Positions 43,262 to 52,360 are shown, counted from the first letter of the stretch. The stretch: 64,000 nt of DNA from Halorhabdus utahensis DSM 12940 (GCF_000023945.1 NC_013158.1:2294001-2358000), one strand, 5' to 3'. Numbers and translations are program-made. Notes: generated from the sequence alone by a model not told the origin.

Positions 43262-43626
43262 GTAGAAAGCCCTCACCCGCTCTCGGCCGCTGAGTGACAT
43301 ATTCTCGCTTCGCTCGCGGTTACACCGCTCGCAATCGAGGCTTTAACTTCGCTCAAGCCTCGCATCGCTCGAATAGAGGTCACTCAGCGACGCGCGACAC
43401 GGGTTCGCCCTTTCGATCCACCAGGCGAATAGTGTGCGTAGATCAGCTATGTGACCGAATTCCTGGTGGATTGAAAGGGCGAGGGCAGCGTGGTGGCTTC
43501 GCCGCCACGTTATAAGGCGGTCGGTGTACACCGACCGCCCAGGTCGCGTGCGTCTCAGCGGCCCCTATCCGAGCGAAGCGAGGATATCCTGCTGAGCGTG
43601 CGCGAGCGGCCCGAGGGCTTTCTACT
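43262..43626. repeat. large palindromic intergenic element, copy 2
   Basis: A 365-bp unit in the 606-bp gap between the FKBP and a membrane-protein gene. Its ends GTAGAAAGCCCTC (43262-43274) and GAGGGCTTTCTAC (about 43613-43625) are inverted matches, sharing AGAAAGCCC with the element at 40492. The inner stem pairs CCCTTTCGATCCACCAGG (43408-43425) with CCTGGTGGATTGAAAGGG (43462-43479), 17 of 18 positions, around a 36-nt loop. Other hairpins include GGTGGCTTCGCCGCC and CGGTCGGTGTACACCGACCG. The 3' arm plus GCGAGGGC matches the MITE-like element at 20186-20210. Confidence 0.8.
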
Positions 43627-43720
43627 ACTCCGAAGAGAGAAGCACTCTAACGTCAGAAATATTGCTTCCAAAAAAGACCGTGTTGACTGAAATTGAGGAC
43701 GCGCTCACTCCACCACCCGA

Positions 43721-44053
43721 TCAGCTATACCGAGTTGCGACCCAGTCGATGATCACGCCGTAGGCAACGCCGGCGGCGAAACTCGGGAGGTCGCGGAACT
43801 CGCTGGTGAAGGTGACCGCCGCGCTCACGACGAGTCCCAACAGCAAGCCCCTGACGTAGACGTTGTACTTCGAATCGACGACCTGGAGCCCGCCCGCCAG
43901 CCCGATCACGAGTCCCATCACGACGCGATTGTACCACATCGAGAACAGGAACAGTTCGTTGCCCGCGAAGCCGATCCGGAGGCCGACGCCGAAGATGCAG
44001 AAGATGCCGAGGAACGCGCCGGTGAGGATCCCGATGGCGAGTCGTCGTTTCAT
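43721..44053 (-). CDS. small conserved membrane protein
   Basis: A 110-residue protein with three to four hydrophobic segments (about 5-24, 39-56, 66-86 and 90-105), starting MKRRLAIGILTGAFLGIF. The positive N-terminus suggests it faces the cytoplasm. No motif or known family; it could be a small channel, scaffold or energy-coupling subunit. Sixteen in-frame codons upstream are omitted because hydrophobicity and the Lys/Arg cap begin at this ATG. Confidence 0.65.
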   Translation of the reverse strand: MKRRLAIGILTGAFLGIFCIFGVGLRIGFAGNELFLFSMWYNRVVMGLVIGLAGGLQVVDSKYNVYVRGLLLGLVVSAAVTFTSEFRDLPSFAAGVAYGVIIDWVATRYS

Positions 44054-44205
44054 GGTGGATGCTGTGGTGGCTCGGGAATGAACATTGGGGTCACTTCGCA
44101 ACAGCCGTCTCCAACTGGATTTTGTCTTCTGGCGGGAGAATCGACTGACTCAACGGGGTTGTGTTAACCAGAAAACACATATGATGTCCAATTGACGGGC
44201 GACGT

Positions 44206-44670
44206 ATGGATTCGCGTTCGCGGCTGGGCCTGCTGATCGGTCTCGGTCTCCTGCTCAGCGGCGGTCTCGCCTATGGTGTGGGCATGTATCAGGAATCCAG
44301 TGCCTGTACGTCGGGCTATTGGATGACGGTGGATCAGATGGCCGCGGACGAACCGGTACATCCCCCTATCGAAGAAGTGTCCTTCGAGAACCTCTCGACT
44401 GCCGAGCAGGAGCACTTTCGGGAGGCACTCACAGGCAACAGGCAGAAACTTTGCAGTGGCTCCGACCGAATGGAGAACCTGACTGAGGATGTGATACGAT
44501 ACCAGGGTGGGCGCTACATGGCCGATCTGCTCGCGTTCGACGGTACTTCGTGGGGCTTCCCGCTGGTGTTGGTCGGCATGGTTGGTGTCCTTCTTGGCGG
44601 TGCGCTTTCCGTCCTCACTGGTGGCATGGTGATCCTTCGGAAAATATGGGATCGGCTTCTCATCACGTGA
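44206..44670 (+). CDS. two-helix membrane protein with extracytoplasmic loop (DUF7979-like)
   Basis: A 154-residue protein. Residues 7-25 and about 117-145 are transmembrane. Between them lies a soluble segment with FENLSTAEQEHFREALTGN (about 59-77), VIRYQGGRYMADLL and two cysteines (CTSG and LCSG). The phrase FE-L-x-x-x-EQ-x-F-x-x-AL-G-x and the RYxG-x-Y ending recall haloarchaeal DUF7979-type proteins. Function unknown. Confidence 0.65.
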   Translation: MDSRSRLGLLIGLGLLLSGGLAYGVGMYQESSACTSGYWMTVDQMAADEPVHPPIEEVSFENLSTAEQEHFREALTGNRQKLCSGSDRMENLTEDVIRYQGGRYMADLLAFDGTSWGFPLVLVGMVGVLLGGALSVLTGGMVILRKIWDRLLIT

Positions 44671-44789
44671 TGCAGACTGTTATGACGAGATGTCCCGACT
44701 ATGCTGGCGGTTCTCTACCCTGTGGAAATCGAACTGCCGAGCATTCCACGAGGCTTATTACCCTTCAACAATCAGAATTGTCTGGTACA

Positions 44790-45275
44790 ATGAATAGACG
44801 GGAATTTCTCGCGACTGCTGGAGTACTCTCGGCACCGTCTGTTGCCGGCTGTTCCGGTGGCTCGTCGATGAACTCACCGACTGCGACGGGGGCGAATACC
44901 GATCCGTTCCCTTCGCACTCCGGGACGCACGCCATCACCTTCGAAGGCCAATACTGGTCGTGGGAATTTTCCGTCCCGAAGGAGTCCACCGTCCACATCA
45001 CTGTCTCGGTCGAAAGCGGAATAGTCAATGTTCTTACCTTTGGCGCAGCGGACTTTCAGTCGCAGACGTCCACTGACGATCACGACGTCGTTGCCGCGAA
45101 GGCCATCGACCGGGCGTCAGCGGAGGAGATTTCCGACATCGAGATAGAGGCAACGCTCGATGCTGGTGCGTACGTGCTTGTCGTAGATGATGCGGGCCGG
45201 AGGGCTTACGGTGGGCTTCAGACGCGGCAAGAGATACACGTGGAGGTCACCACCGAGGCGGCCTCCGGCGAGTGA
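44790..45275 (+). CDS. Tat-exported lipoprotein, unknown function
   Basis: A 161-residue lipoprotein beginning MNRREFLATAGVLSAPSVAG (twin-arginine NRREFL, lipobox VAGC). The mature part starts with a Ser/Thr linker and folds as a beta-rich domain (YWSWEFSVPKESTVHITVSV and AYVLVVDDAGRRAYGG). It may lie on the cell surface. The preceding membrane protein on the same strand, 119 bp away, might be cotranscribed. Confidence 0.75.
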   Translation: MNRREFLATAGVLSAPSVAGCSGGSSMNSPTATGANTDPFPSHSGTHAITFEGQYWSWEFSVPKESTVHITVSVESGIVNVLTFGAADFQSQTSTDDHDVVAAKAIDRASAEEISDIEIEATLDAGAYVLVVDDAGRRAYGGLQTRQEIHVEVTTEAASGE

Positions 45276-45707
45276 GTTTCCTCGCTGCGACTGGCGTGCT
45301 CAAATCTCGCTTCACGCACTACACAACATCAGGAGTCGCGACGCGATGAAACGCGTCGCTTGTGGATTTGAGTTGAAGAAGTGCGACGGCCGAGATTTGA
45401 ACTCGATGGCGAGACGGTCGCTCACTTCGTTCGCGCTGCGACTCGCGTAGTTCAAATCTCTATTACCGCATTCACCCTCGCGCTGAAGCGAGCGACACGC
45501 AAAGCGGTCGCTCGCGGTTTTGCGCTCGGTAGAAGTGCGACGGCCGAGATTTGAACCAGATGGAGACGTTCCGGGCGTGCGCCTTCGCTTCGCTCAGGCG
45601 GTCCGGGCCTGCGACTCCCAGGGTTCAAATCTCTCATCCGCACCGCACAGCGTTCTGGATCGCGACGCGATGAAACGCGTCGCTTGAAAGTTAGAACGCT
45701 GAGAAGG
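45276..45707. repeat. tRNA-Gly 3'-flank array of partial tRNA copies and hairpins
   Basis: No gene is supported. The 3' end of the tRNA-Gly (GTGCGACGGCCGAGATTTGAACTCG, read on the plus strand at 45707-45731) recurs at 45381-45405 (25 nt identical) and 45535-45556 (22 nt). Reverse T-arm fragments TTCAAATCTC follow or precede each copy (about 45300, 45450 and 45620), allowing fold-back. A hairpin GCGACGCG-ATGAAA-CGCGTCGC occurs twice, near 45338-45360 and 45661-45683. The plan is the same as the tRNA-Arg flank at 1-364. Confidence 0.8.
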
Positions 45708-45778
45708 TGCGACGGCCGAGATTTGAACTCGGGTTAGGACCGTGGCAGGGTCCTGTGATACCACTACACCACCGTCGC
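45708..45778 (-). tRNA. tRNA-Gly (anticodon GCC)
   Basis: A 71-nt cloverleaf on the minus strand: acceptor GCGACGG/CCGTCGC, discriminator A, anticodon loop CTGCCAC (GCC), T arm CCGAG-TTCAAAT-CTCGG. A minus-strand TATA box (CTTATATTT, about 45808-45816) lies about 34 nt ahead of the 5' end. Its 3' end is repeated at 45381 and 45535. Confidence 0.96.
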
Positions 45779-45916
45779 ACGGTGCATTCCAAACTGGGGC
45801 CGGAGAGAAATATAAGGCTTCCGAATCACGTGGACGGGAGCGCCCCGTCGCGTCACCGACTCGCGTGGGGCGCGATCCCTTGCGAGAGCGTCTCACGACC
45901 GGTTGGAAGCGGCATC

Positions 45917-45924
45917 CTTTTACG
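45917..45924 (+). promoter_or_regulatory. candidate TATA box of the ribosomal superoperon
   Basis: CTTTTACG, in an otherwise G+C-rich gap, lies about 60 nt ahead of the SPOUT gene start, so transcription would begin near 45945 with a 35-nt leader. A more proximal promoter is not visible. Confidence 0.35.
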
Positions 45925-45980
45925 ATGCCGCCCGCGAGTAATCGGCACAGTCTAGTGGCGTGACGTGGAAGCGTCACGGC

Positions 45981-46886
45981 ATGACGCTCAACGCACTCGT
46001 GCCGTCGTCGCTCTGCCGTGAGGCGGAGGACAAACGTGAGGCGACCCGGAAGATCGGCTACGTGGCCCGCGCGGCCACCGTCTTCCGGGTCGATCGACTC
46101 ATCGTCTACCCCGACCCTGACGGGGCGGGAAGATGGGGCGACGGGTTCGTCGAAACCGTGCTGCGGTACGCCGCCACGCCCCCATACCTCCGAAAGGAGG
46201 CCTGGGAAAGGCGGGACGAACTGGGGTGTGTCGGCGTCCTGCCGCCGCTCCGCGTTGCGACCCAGACCGGCTCCGGATCGGACGATTCGGGGTCGTTAAG
46301 ACAGGGAATCGTGACCGAGGTCGGATCTGATGGGCGCGTCCGGGTCAATTGCGGCATGCAACACCCGATCTCCCTCGCCGTTCCGGGCGACCGGACGATA
46401 AAGGAGGGGGAACGCGTCACCGTCAGGATCTCTTCGAGACGACCGGTTCGCGCGAAGATCGTCGATCAGCCCCCACCGGGCTATCAGGTCGACCGTGCGA
46501 ACCTTGACGCTGCGCTCTCGCGGCCCGACGCCGGCGTACGGATCGCCGCGTCCCGACACGGCCAGTCGCTCACGACCGAGCGACTCGGGCGACTCGCCGG
46601 GACGATCGCGTCGGCTGGCGACATGACAGTCGCCTTTGGCGCGCCGGAGCGCGGCTTGCCGGCTATCCTCGGCGTCGAACCAGGTGCTGTCGACCCGTCC
46701 ACTGTGGACGAGTTGGCGGCAGCCGTCGACGCGGCGGAACGGAATGACGAAACGGTCACCGGATCAGGATCGGACGGACCCCGATTCGACCTTTGGCTCA
46801 ATACGGTTCCCAACCAGGGAAGCGAGGTCGTGCGAACAGAAGAAGCGATGTTCGCCACCCTCGGCCCCCTGACACTCACGGAGTGA
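45981..46886 (+). CDS. SPOUT-class RNA methyltransferase family protein
   Basis: A 301-residue protein of the archaeal COG2106-like SPOUT family. The N-terminus ATRKIGYVARAATVFRVDRL (about 22-41) and RLIVYPDPDG hold the Rossmann-knot start. Residues about 100-170 carry an inserted OB-like domain (GIVTEVGSDGRVRVNCG). The C-terminal knot is seen at TVAFGAPERGLPAILG (about 215). It probably modifies ribosomal or tRNA base(s); the partner RNA is unknown. It sits 7 bp ahead of the L3 gene, a position conserved in haloarchaea as I recall. Confidence 0.8.
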   Translation: MTLNALVPSSLCREAEDKREATRKIGYVARAATVFRVDRLIVYPDPDGAGRWGDGFVETVLRYAATPPYLRKEAWERRDELGCVGVLPPLRVATQTGSGSDDSGSLRQGIVTEVGSDGRVRVNCGMQHPISLAVPGDRTIKEGERVTVRISSRRPVRAKIVDQPPPGYQVDRANLDAALSRPDAGVRIAASRHGQSLTTERLGRLAGTIASAGDMTVAFGAPERGLPAILGVEPGAVDPSTVDELAAAVDAAERNDETVTGSGSDGPRFDLWLNTVPNQGSEVVRTEEAMFATLGPLTLTE

Positions 46887-46893
46887 GAATCCG

Positions 46894-47910
46894 ATGCCAC
46901 AACCAAGCAGACCACGCAAAGGCTCGCTGGGCTACGGTCCGCGTACGCGGGCGACCAGTGAGACGCCGCGGTTCAACAGTTGGCCCGACGACGAGGGCCA
47001 GCCGGGCGTACAGGGCTTTGCCGGCTACAAGGCCGGCATGAGCCACGTCGTTGTCATCAACGACGAGCCCAACTCACCGCGGGAGGGCATGGAGGAAACC
47101 GTGCCCGTCACTGTCGTCGAAACCCCGCCAATGCGGGCAGTGGCGCTGCGAGCCTACGAAGACACGCCGTACGGCCTGCGACCGCTCACGGAGGTCTGGA
47201 CCGACGAGTTCCACGAGGACCTCGACCGGGCCATCGACCTCCCTGCAGAGCAGGACCGCGACGGCGCAGAGGCACAGATCAGAGACGCTCTCGATGCGGG
47301 TCGGCTCGGGGACGTGCGCCTCATTACGCACACCGTTCCCGGCGACCTGCCGAGCGTCCCGAAGAACAAACCCGACGTGATGGAGACACGCGTCGGCGGC
47401 GGTTCGCTTGCCGATCGCCTCGAGCACGGCCTCGAGCTCGTGGCCGACGGCGGCGAGTACGCCATGACCGACGTCTTCCGCGCCGGCGAGTACGCCGACG
47501 TGGCGGGCGTCACGAAGGGCAAGGGTACCCAGGGCCCCGTCAAGCGCTGGGGTGTCCAGAAGCGAAAGGGCAAACACGCCCGCCAGGGCTGGCGACGCCG
47601 GATCGGCAACCTGGGCCCGTGGAACCCATCGCGGGTTCGCTCGACGGTGCCCCAGCAGGGCCAGACTGGCTACCACCAGCGCACCGAACTCAACAAGCGT
47701 CTCATCGACTTCGGCGACGAGGACGACGTCACCCCCGACGGTGGCTTCGTCAACTACGGCGAAGTCGAGGGGAATTACGCGCTGATCAAGGGCTCGATTC
47801 CCGGGCCCGACAGCCGTCTGGTTCGCCTGCGCCCGGCCGTTCGGCCGAACGACCAGCCGCGCCTCGACCCCGAGGTACGGTACGTCTCCACTGAATCCAA
47901 CCAGGGGTGA
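46894..47910 (+). CDS. rpl3: 50S ribosomal protein uL3
   Basis: A 338-residue archaeal L3, first ribosomal gene of the S10-type operon. It starts MPQPSRPRKGSLGYGPR and contains GFAGYKAGMSHVV (about 41-53) and the long loop GKGTQGPVKRWGVQKRKGKHARQG (described in parts: GKGTQGPVKRWG then KGKHARQGWRRR), which reaches the peptidyl-transferase centre. Length is usual for haloarchaea. L4 follows after 5 bp. Confidence 0.97.
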   Translation: MPQPSRPRKGSLGYGPRTRATSETPRFNSWPDDEGQPGVQGFAGYKAGMSHVVVINDEPNSPREGMEETVPVTVVETPPMRAVALRAYEDTPYGLRPLTEVWTDEFHEDLDRAIDLPAEQDRDGAEAQIRDALDAGRLGDVRLITHTVPGDLPSVPKNKPDVMETRVGGGSLADRLEHGLELVADGGEYAMTDVFRAGEYADVAGVTKGKGTQGPVKRWGVQKRKGKHARQGWRRRIGNLGPWNPSRVRSTVPQQGQTGYHQRTELNKRLIDFGDEDDVTPDGGFVNYGEVEGNYALIKGSIPGPDSRLVRLRPAVRPNDQPRLDPEVRYVSTESNQG

Positions 47911-47915
47911 GATGA

Positions 47916-48659
47916 ATGCAGGCAACACTACACGATCTGGACGGTGACGCCGCCGACGAGATCGAGCTGCCGGACGTCTTCGAGACGCCCTATCGGCCCG
48001 ATCTCATCAAGAACGCGGTGCTTGCCGCCCAGGCCAACCGAAAGCAGGACCACGGCGCAGACGAGTACGCGGGCATGCGGACGCCCGCCGAATCCCAGGG
48101 CAGTGGTCGCGGCCAGGCCCACGTCCCTCAACAGGACGGACGCAGCCGACGTGTCCCTCAGACCGTCGGCGGGCGACGGGCACACCCGCCCAAGGCCGAG
48201 GCCGATCCCGCACCGGCACTCAACGACAAGGAGCGCAAACTCGCGACCCGGTCGGCGATCGCCGCGACGGCGGACGCCGAACTAGTCGACGCACGCGGGC
48301 ACGCCTTCGACGACGAGACCGACCTGCCGCTGGTCGTCTCTGACGATTTCGAGGACCTGGTCAAGACCCAGGCGGTCGTCGATGTGCTCGAAGCGCTCGG
48401 CGTCGATGCCGACATCGAACGCGCGGACGACCGGACCGTCCGGGCCGGCCAGGGAACGACCCGTGGCCGGAAGTACCGGACGCCGAAGTCGGTCCTCTTT
48501 GTCACGAGCGAAGAGCCGTCGAAGGCGGCTCGCAACCTCGCGGGCGCGGACGTAACCACCGCCCGGGAAGTCAACGCCGAGGATCTCGCGCCGGGGACCG
48601 ACGCCGGCCGACTCACCCTCTGGACAGAGAGTGCGATCGCGGAGGTGGCTGACCGATGA
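47916..48659 (+). CDS. rpl4: 50S ribosomal protein uL4
   Basis: A 247-residue archaeal/eukaryal-type L4 (L4/L1e). MQATLHDLDGDAADEIELPD begins the globular domain. The tunnel loop is visible as MRTPAESQGSGRGQAHVPQQ through VGGRRAHPPK (about 50-95), and the C-terminus has KTQAVVDVLEALGVDADIER. It overlaps L23 by 4 bp. Confidence 0.96.
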   Translation: MQATLHDLDGDAADEIELPDVFETPYRPDLIKNAVLAAQANRKQDHGADEYAGMRTPAESQGSGRGQAHVPQQDGRSRRVPQTVGGRRAHPPKAEADPAPALNDKERKLATRSAIAATADAELVDARGHAFDDETDLPLVVSDDFEDLVKTQAVVDVLEALGVDADIERADDRTVRAGQGTTRGRKYRTPKSVLFVTSEEPSKAARNLAGADVTTAREVNAEDLAPGTDAGRLTLWTESAIAEVADR

Positions 48660-48919
48660 CCGATCCGATCGACGTCATCGACCATCCTCACGTCACCGAG
48701 AAGGCGATGGACAAGATGGACTTCCAGAACAAGCTCCAGTTCATCGTCAAGATCGACGCGACGAAGGACGACATCCGCGAGGCCGTCGAACAGCAGTTCG
48801 ACGTCACCGTCGACAACGTCAACGCACAGGTCACGATGAACGGCAACAAAAAGGCAGAGGTAACTCTCTCGGCTGACGACGACGCCGAGGAAGTCGCCTC
48901 CCGAATCGGGGTGTTCTGA
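48656..48919 (+). CDS. rpl23: 50S ribosomal protein uL23
   Basis: An 87-residue L23 lining the exit of the nascent-chain tunnel. Recognised by DVIDHPHVTEKAMDKMDFQN (start), FIVKIDATKDDIREAVEQQF and the C-terminal AYV-like strand KAEVTLSADDDAEEVASRIG. It is short, as in archaea, and coupled to L4 by an ATGA overlap; L2 follows after 2 bp. Confidence 0.96.
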   Translation: MTDPIDVIDHPHVTEKAMDKMDFQNKLQFIVKIDATKDDIREAVEQQFDVTVDNVNAQVTMNGNKKAEVTLSADDDAEEVASRIGVF

Positions 48920-48921
48920 GC

Positions 48922-49650
48922 ATGGGACGACGGATTCAAGGTCAACGACGCGGTCGCGGGACGCCCACGTTCCGGGCACCATCCCACCGCTACAAGTCCG
49001 ATCTCTCACACCGGAGCACCGAAGCGCGCGACGGCGACGTCATCTCGGGGACGGTCGTGGACATCGAACACGACCCTGCCCGGAGCGCACCCGTCGCCGC
49101 CGTCGAGTTCGAGGACGGCGATCAGCGACTCGTCCTCGCGCCCGAAGGCGTCGGCGTCGGCGACGAGATTCAGGTCGGCGTCACCGCGGCGATCGAGCCC
49201 GGGAACACGCTCCCGCTGGCCGAGATCCCCGAGGGCGTCCAGGTCTGTAACGTCGAGGCCAACCCCGGCGACGGCGGGAAGTTCGCCCGGGCGTCAGGCG
49301 TCTCGGCGCAGTTGATGGCCCACGACCGCAACGTGACGGTCGTCCAGTTGCCAAGCGGCGACGTCCGCCGACTCGACCCGGACTGCCGGGCGACGGTCGG
49401 TGTGGTCGCCGGCGGCGGCCGGACGGAGAAACCCTTCGTGAAGGCCGGCAACAAGTACCACAAGATGAAATCCCGTGGGACGAAGTACCCGCGGGTTCGC
49501 GGGGTCGCGATGAACGCGGTCGACCACCCGTTCGGTGGCGGTGGCCGCCAGCACCCCGGTCAGCCCAAGTCCATCTCGCGGAACGCGCCGCCGGGACGGA
49601 AGGTTGGCGACATTTCCTCGCGCCGGACTGGCCGAGGTGGTGACGAATGA
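48922..49650 (+). CDS. rpl2: 50S ribosomal protein uL2
   Basis: A 242-residue L2 with [20 protein letters not shown] at the start and the peptidyl-transferase-facing motif [20 protein letters not shown] (about 193-212), which carries the conserved His. The SH3-like and OB domains show normal archaeal spacing. Its stop overlaps the S19 start (ATGA). Confidence 0.97.
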   Translation: MGRRIQGQRRGRGTPTFRAPSHRYKSDLSHRSTEARDGDVISGTVVDIEHDPARSAPVAAVEFEDGDQRLVLAPEGVGVGDEIQVGVTAAIEPGNTLPLAEIPEGVQVCNVEANPGDGGKFARASGVSAQLMAHDRNVTVVQLPSGDVRRLDPDCRATVGVVAGGGRTEKPFVKAGNKYHKMKSRGTKYPRVRGVAMNAVDHPFGGGGRQHPGQPKSISRNAPPGRKVGDISSRRTGRGGDE

Positions 49651-50072
49651 GCTCACACGATTACCAGATCGGTCACGAGGGCGAGTTTACCTACCGTGGC
49701 CACACGCTCGAGGAGTTGCAGGACATGTCCGTCGAGGAAGTCGCGGAACTGCTGCCCGCACGAATGCGGCGAAGTATCAAACGCGGCCTGTCCTACGAGA
49801 AACGACAGTTGCTCGAAGAGGCCCGTGACGCCGGCGAGGAGGAGACGGCCAACGACCCGATCAGGACGCACCTGCGGGACATGCCGATCCTCCCCGAGTT
49901 CGTCGGGATCACGTTCGCGGTCCACAACGGCCAGAGCTTCGAGCGCGTGAAGGTCGAGCCCGAGATGCTCGGCCACTACCTGGGCGAGTTCCAGCTCACG
50001 CGCACGAGCGTCGAGCACGGACAGGCCGGGATCGGGGCGACCCGCTCCTCGAAGTTCGTGCCACTCAAGTAA
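49647..50072 (+). CDS. rps19: 30S ribosomal protein uS19
   Basis: A 141-residue S19, longer than the bacterial form as expected. The archaeal N-terminus [20 protein letters not shown] (about 11-30) precedes the core [20 protein letters not shown] (about 86-105) and the C-terminal [20 protein letters not shown]. It belongs to the 30S head near the decoding A site. Four bases overlap with L2, and L22 follows. Confidence 0.96.
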   Translation: MSSHDYQIGHEGEFTYRGHTLEELQDMSVEEVAELLPARMRRSIKRGLSYEKRQLLEEARDAGEEETANDPIRTHLRDMPILPEFVGITFAVHNGQSFERVKVEPEMLGHYLGEFQLTRTSVEHGQAGIGATRSSKFVPLK

Positions 50073-50075
50073 TCC

Positions 50076-50546
50076 ATGGGAATCAGCTACTCAGTCGACG
50101 CGGATCCGGAGCGGACGGCGAAAGCCATGCTCCGGGAGCGTCAGATGAGCCACAAGCACAGCAAGGCCATCGCCCGGGAGATCAAGGGCATGATCGCCGA
50201 GGAGGCGGTCGCCTATCTCGAGGACGTCATCGAGGGCGACCGATCGGTCCCCTTCAAGTCCCACAACTCGGGCGTCGGCCATCGAAACGACATCGAGGGT
50301 TGGGACGCCGGCCGCTATCCGGAGAAGGCCAGCAAGGCCTTCATCGATCTGCTCGAGAACGCGATCGGCAACGCCGAATACGCGGGTATGGACGGCGAGT
50401 CCATGCAGATCGCCCACGTCGCCGCCCACAAGGTCGGCGAACAGCAGGGTCGCAAGCCCCGCGCGATGGGGCGAGCGAACCCGTGGAACACGCCGGAAGT
50501 CGATGTCGAACTCATTCTCGAAGAACTCCAGGAGGGTGATGCCTGA
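50076..50546 (+). CDS. rpl22: 50S ribosomal protein uL22
   Basis: A 156-residue archaeal L22. It begins MGISYSVDADPERTAKAMLR, has KHSKAIAREIKGM (about 25-37) and carries the tunnel-reaching hairpin in the region EQQGRKPRAMGRANPWNTPE (about 126-145). Its stop shares one base with the S3 start. Confidence 0.96.
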   Translation: MGISYSVDADPERTAKAMLRERQMSHKHSKAIAREIKGMIAEEAVAYLEDVIEGDRSVPFKSHNSGVGHRNDIEGWDAGRYPEKASKAFIDLLENAIGNAEYAGMDGESMQIAHVAAHKVGEQQGRKPRAMGRANPWNTPEVDVELILEELQEGDA

Positions 50547-51526
50547 TGGCGGACGAACTGCAGTTCATCCAGGACGGCATCCAGCGCACCCAGATCGACG
50601 AGTTCTTCGAGGACGAACTCGGTCGCGCGGGCTACGGCGGCATGGACGTCGCCAAGACGCCGATGGGGACCCAGATCGTCCTCAAGGCCGAAAAGCCCGG
50701 CATGGTGATCGGCAAGGGTGGGAAGAACATCCGGAAGATCACCACCACGCTCGAAGAGGAATTCGGGCTCGAAGATCCCCAGGTCGACGTTCAGGAAGTC
50801 GAGGAACCCGACCTCAACGCTCGGATCGTCGCCGACCGGTTGGCGAACGCCCTCGAACGCGGCTGGTACTTCCGGAAGGCCGGTCACACCACGATCGACC
50901 GGATCATGGAGTCCGGTGCGAAGGGTGCCGAGATCGTCCTCTCCGGCAAGGTCACGGGCGCACGCTCCCGCGTGGAGAAGTTCAACCGTGGCTACATCAA
51001 GCACAACGGCGAACCCGCCGAGGACATCGTCGATCACGGCCAGGGCGTCGCCGTCATGAAGCTCGGCACGATCGGGGTGGACGTCAAGATCATCCCGCCG
51101 AATGCCGAACTGCCCGACGACTTCGAGATCTACGAGGACGTCGAGGTCGAGGACTACGTCGAGGACGTCGAGGAAGGCTCCGTCGAGGAGCTGCTCGCCG
51201 GCGAGCCCGAGGAGGGCGACGCTGCCGAGGCAGCTGATGCGGACGCCGCCGACGCCGCGGACGACGCGGCCGAGGACGCCCCCGACGAGGAAGTCGTCGA
51301 GGAGGCCGCCGAGGCCGAGGAGTTCGACGACGTCGACGTCCCGGACGACGCGGGTGTCGAGGACGAACTCGACGAACTTGAGGAGTCCGTCGACGAGGAA
51401 CTCGACGAGGAGACCGAGGAAGCGGCCGAGGAGCTTCTCGATGAGATGGATGACGAAGAAGCTGACGCGGACGACGGAGACGCGACGGCCGACGCTGACG
51501 CGGACGAGGAGGGTGAGGCCGAATGA
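50546..51526 (+). CDS. rps3: 30S ribosomal protein uS3 with long acidic tail
   Basis: A 326-residue S3. The KH domain carries [13 protein letters not shown] (about 53-65), and the C-terminal domain has [23 protein letters not shown] (about 132-152). From about residue 200 to the end it is an extremely acidic Asp/Glu/Ala-rich tail (for example [19 protein letters not shown]), longer than the roughly 90-residue tail I would expect in this family. The tail is in frame, without breaks, and ends just before the L29 start (4-bp overlap). Confidence 0.95.
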   Translation: MADELQFIQDGIQRTQIDEFFEDELGRAGYGGMDVAKTPMGTQIVLKAEKPGMVIGKGGKNIRKITTTLEEEFGLEDPQVDVQEVEEPDLNARIVADRLANALERGWYFRKAGHTTIDRIMESGAKGAEIVLSGKVTGARSRVEKFNRGYIKHNGEPAEDIVDHGQGVAVMKLGTIGVDVKIIPPNAELPDDFEIYEDVEVEDYVEDVEEGSVEELLAGEPEEGDAAEAADADAADAADDAAEDAPDEEVVEEAAEAEEFDDVDVPDDAGVEDELDELEESVDEELDEETEEAAEELLDEMDDEEADADDGDATADADADEEGEAE

Positions 51527-51729
51527 CCATCCTCCATCCCGAAGAGATCCGCGACATGACCGCCGCCGAACGCGAGAGCGAACTCGAGGATCTCCAGACG
51601 GAACTGCTGAACGCCCGTGCCGTCCAGGCGACGGGTGGTGCCCCGGAGAACCCCGGGCGGATCAAGGAGATCCGGAAGGCGATCGCGCGGATCAAGACGA
51701 TCGAAGCCGAGGACGCGGCGAACGAATAA
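51523..51729 (+). CDS. rpl29: 50S ribosomal protein uL29
   Basis: A 68-residue L29, two long antiparallel helices: [20 protein letters not shown] and the segment from [20 protein letters not shown]. It sits near the tunnel exit beside L23. Four bases overlap with S3; the RNase P gene follows after 2 bp. Confidence 0.95.
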   Translation: MTILHPEEIRDMTAAERESELEDLQTELLNARAVQATGGAPENPGRIKEIRKAIARIKTIEAEDAANE

Positions 51730-51731
51730 CG

Positions 51732-52043
51732 ATGCCACTCACCCCCGACACCCTCGCGCGGCACGAACTCATCGGGCTACCTGCCCGCGTGAGCGCCGCG
51801 ACCAACGCGGACCTCGTCGGAATCGACGGGACGGTCGTCAACGAGACGGCCAAGACGCTGTCGATCGAGCGAGGGGGTCGGACGTGGCAGGTCCCGAAGG
51901 CGACGGCGACCGTCGAGTTCACGCTGTCGAGTGACGATCCGGCCGCCACGGACGGCGAGCTGGTCGTCACCGTCGACGGCAACCGACTCGTGGCCCCGCC
52001 GGCCAGACGGACCGAACGCAGAGGTGACTCAACATGGCGCTAG
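51732..52043 (+). CDS. rnp1: ribonuclease P protein component 1 (Rpp29/Pop4)
   Basis: A 103-residue archaeal Rpp29 homologue, part of RNase P that trims tRNA 5' ends. The Sm-like core shows LARHELIGLPARVSAATNAD (about 7-26), VGIDGTVVNETAKTL (about 28-42) and the Trp-containing strand GGRTWQVPKATATVEF. Its location between L29 and S17 is the archaeal norm. It overlaps the S17 gene by 10 bp, placing the S17 start inside its last codons. Confidence 0.92.
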   Translation: MPLTPDTLARHELIGLPARVSAATNADLVGIDGTVVNETAKTLSIERGGRTWQVPKATATVEFTLSSDDPAATDGELVVTVDGNRLVAPPARRTERRGDSTWR

Positions 52044-52360
52044 GACTGAACGTACAGCAACCGGACGTGACCTGTGATGACGAGAACTGCCCGTTCCACG
52101 GCACCCTTTCGGTGCGTGGGCAGACGCTCGAAGGCACAGTCGCGTCCACCGACATGCAGAAGACCGTCGTCGTCGAGCGAGAGTACGACGTAACCGTCCC
52201 GAAATACGACCGCCTCATGAAACGGCGGAGCCGGATTCCGGCCCATGCACCCCCGTGCATGGACGTCGAGGAAGGCGACACGGTCACGATCGCAGAGACC
52301 CGACCACTGTCGAAGACGAAATCCCACGCAGTGGTCGCGAAACACGGAGGTGCGGACTGA
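52034..52360 (+). CDS. rps17: 30S ribosomal protein uS17
   Basis: A 108-residue archaeal S17 with a Cys-containing N-terminus ([20 protein letters not shown]) and the OB core [20 protein letters not shown] (about 35-54) ending [16 protein letters not shown]. It is a primary binder of 16S rRNA. Start and stop overlap both neighbours. Confidence 0.95.
   Translation: MALGLNVQQPDVTCDDENCPFHGTLSVRGQTLEGTVASTDMQKTVVVEREYDVTVPKYDRLMKRRSRIPAHAPPCMDVEEGDTVTIAETRPLSKTKSHAVVAKHGGAD

Noticed and set aside
43294-43690. ORFs of 60-75 residues downstream of the FKBP gene
   Set aside because: Produced by the second palindromic element; open in both directions because of hairpin symmetry.
51090-51764. 224-residue minus-strand frame opposite the S3 tail and L29
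   Set aside because: The Arg/Pro-rich composition is the mirror image of Asp/Glu/Ala codons; the ribosomal reading is clear.
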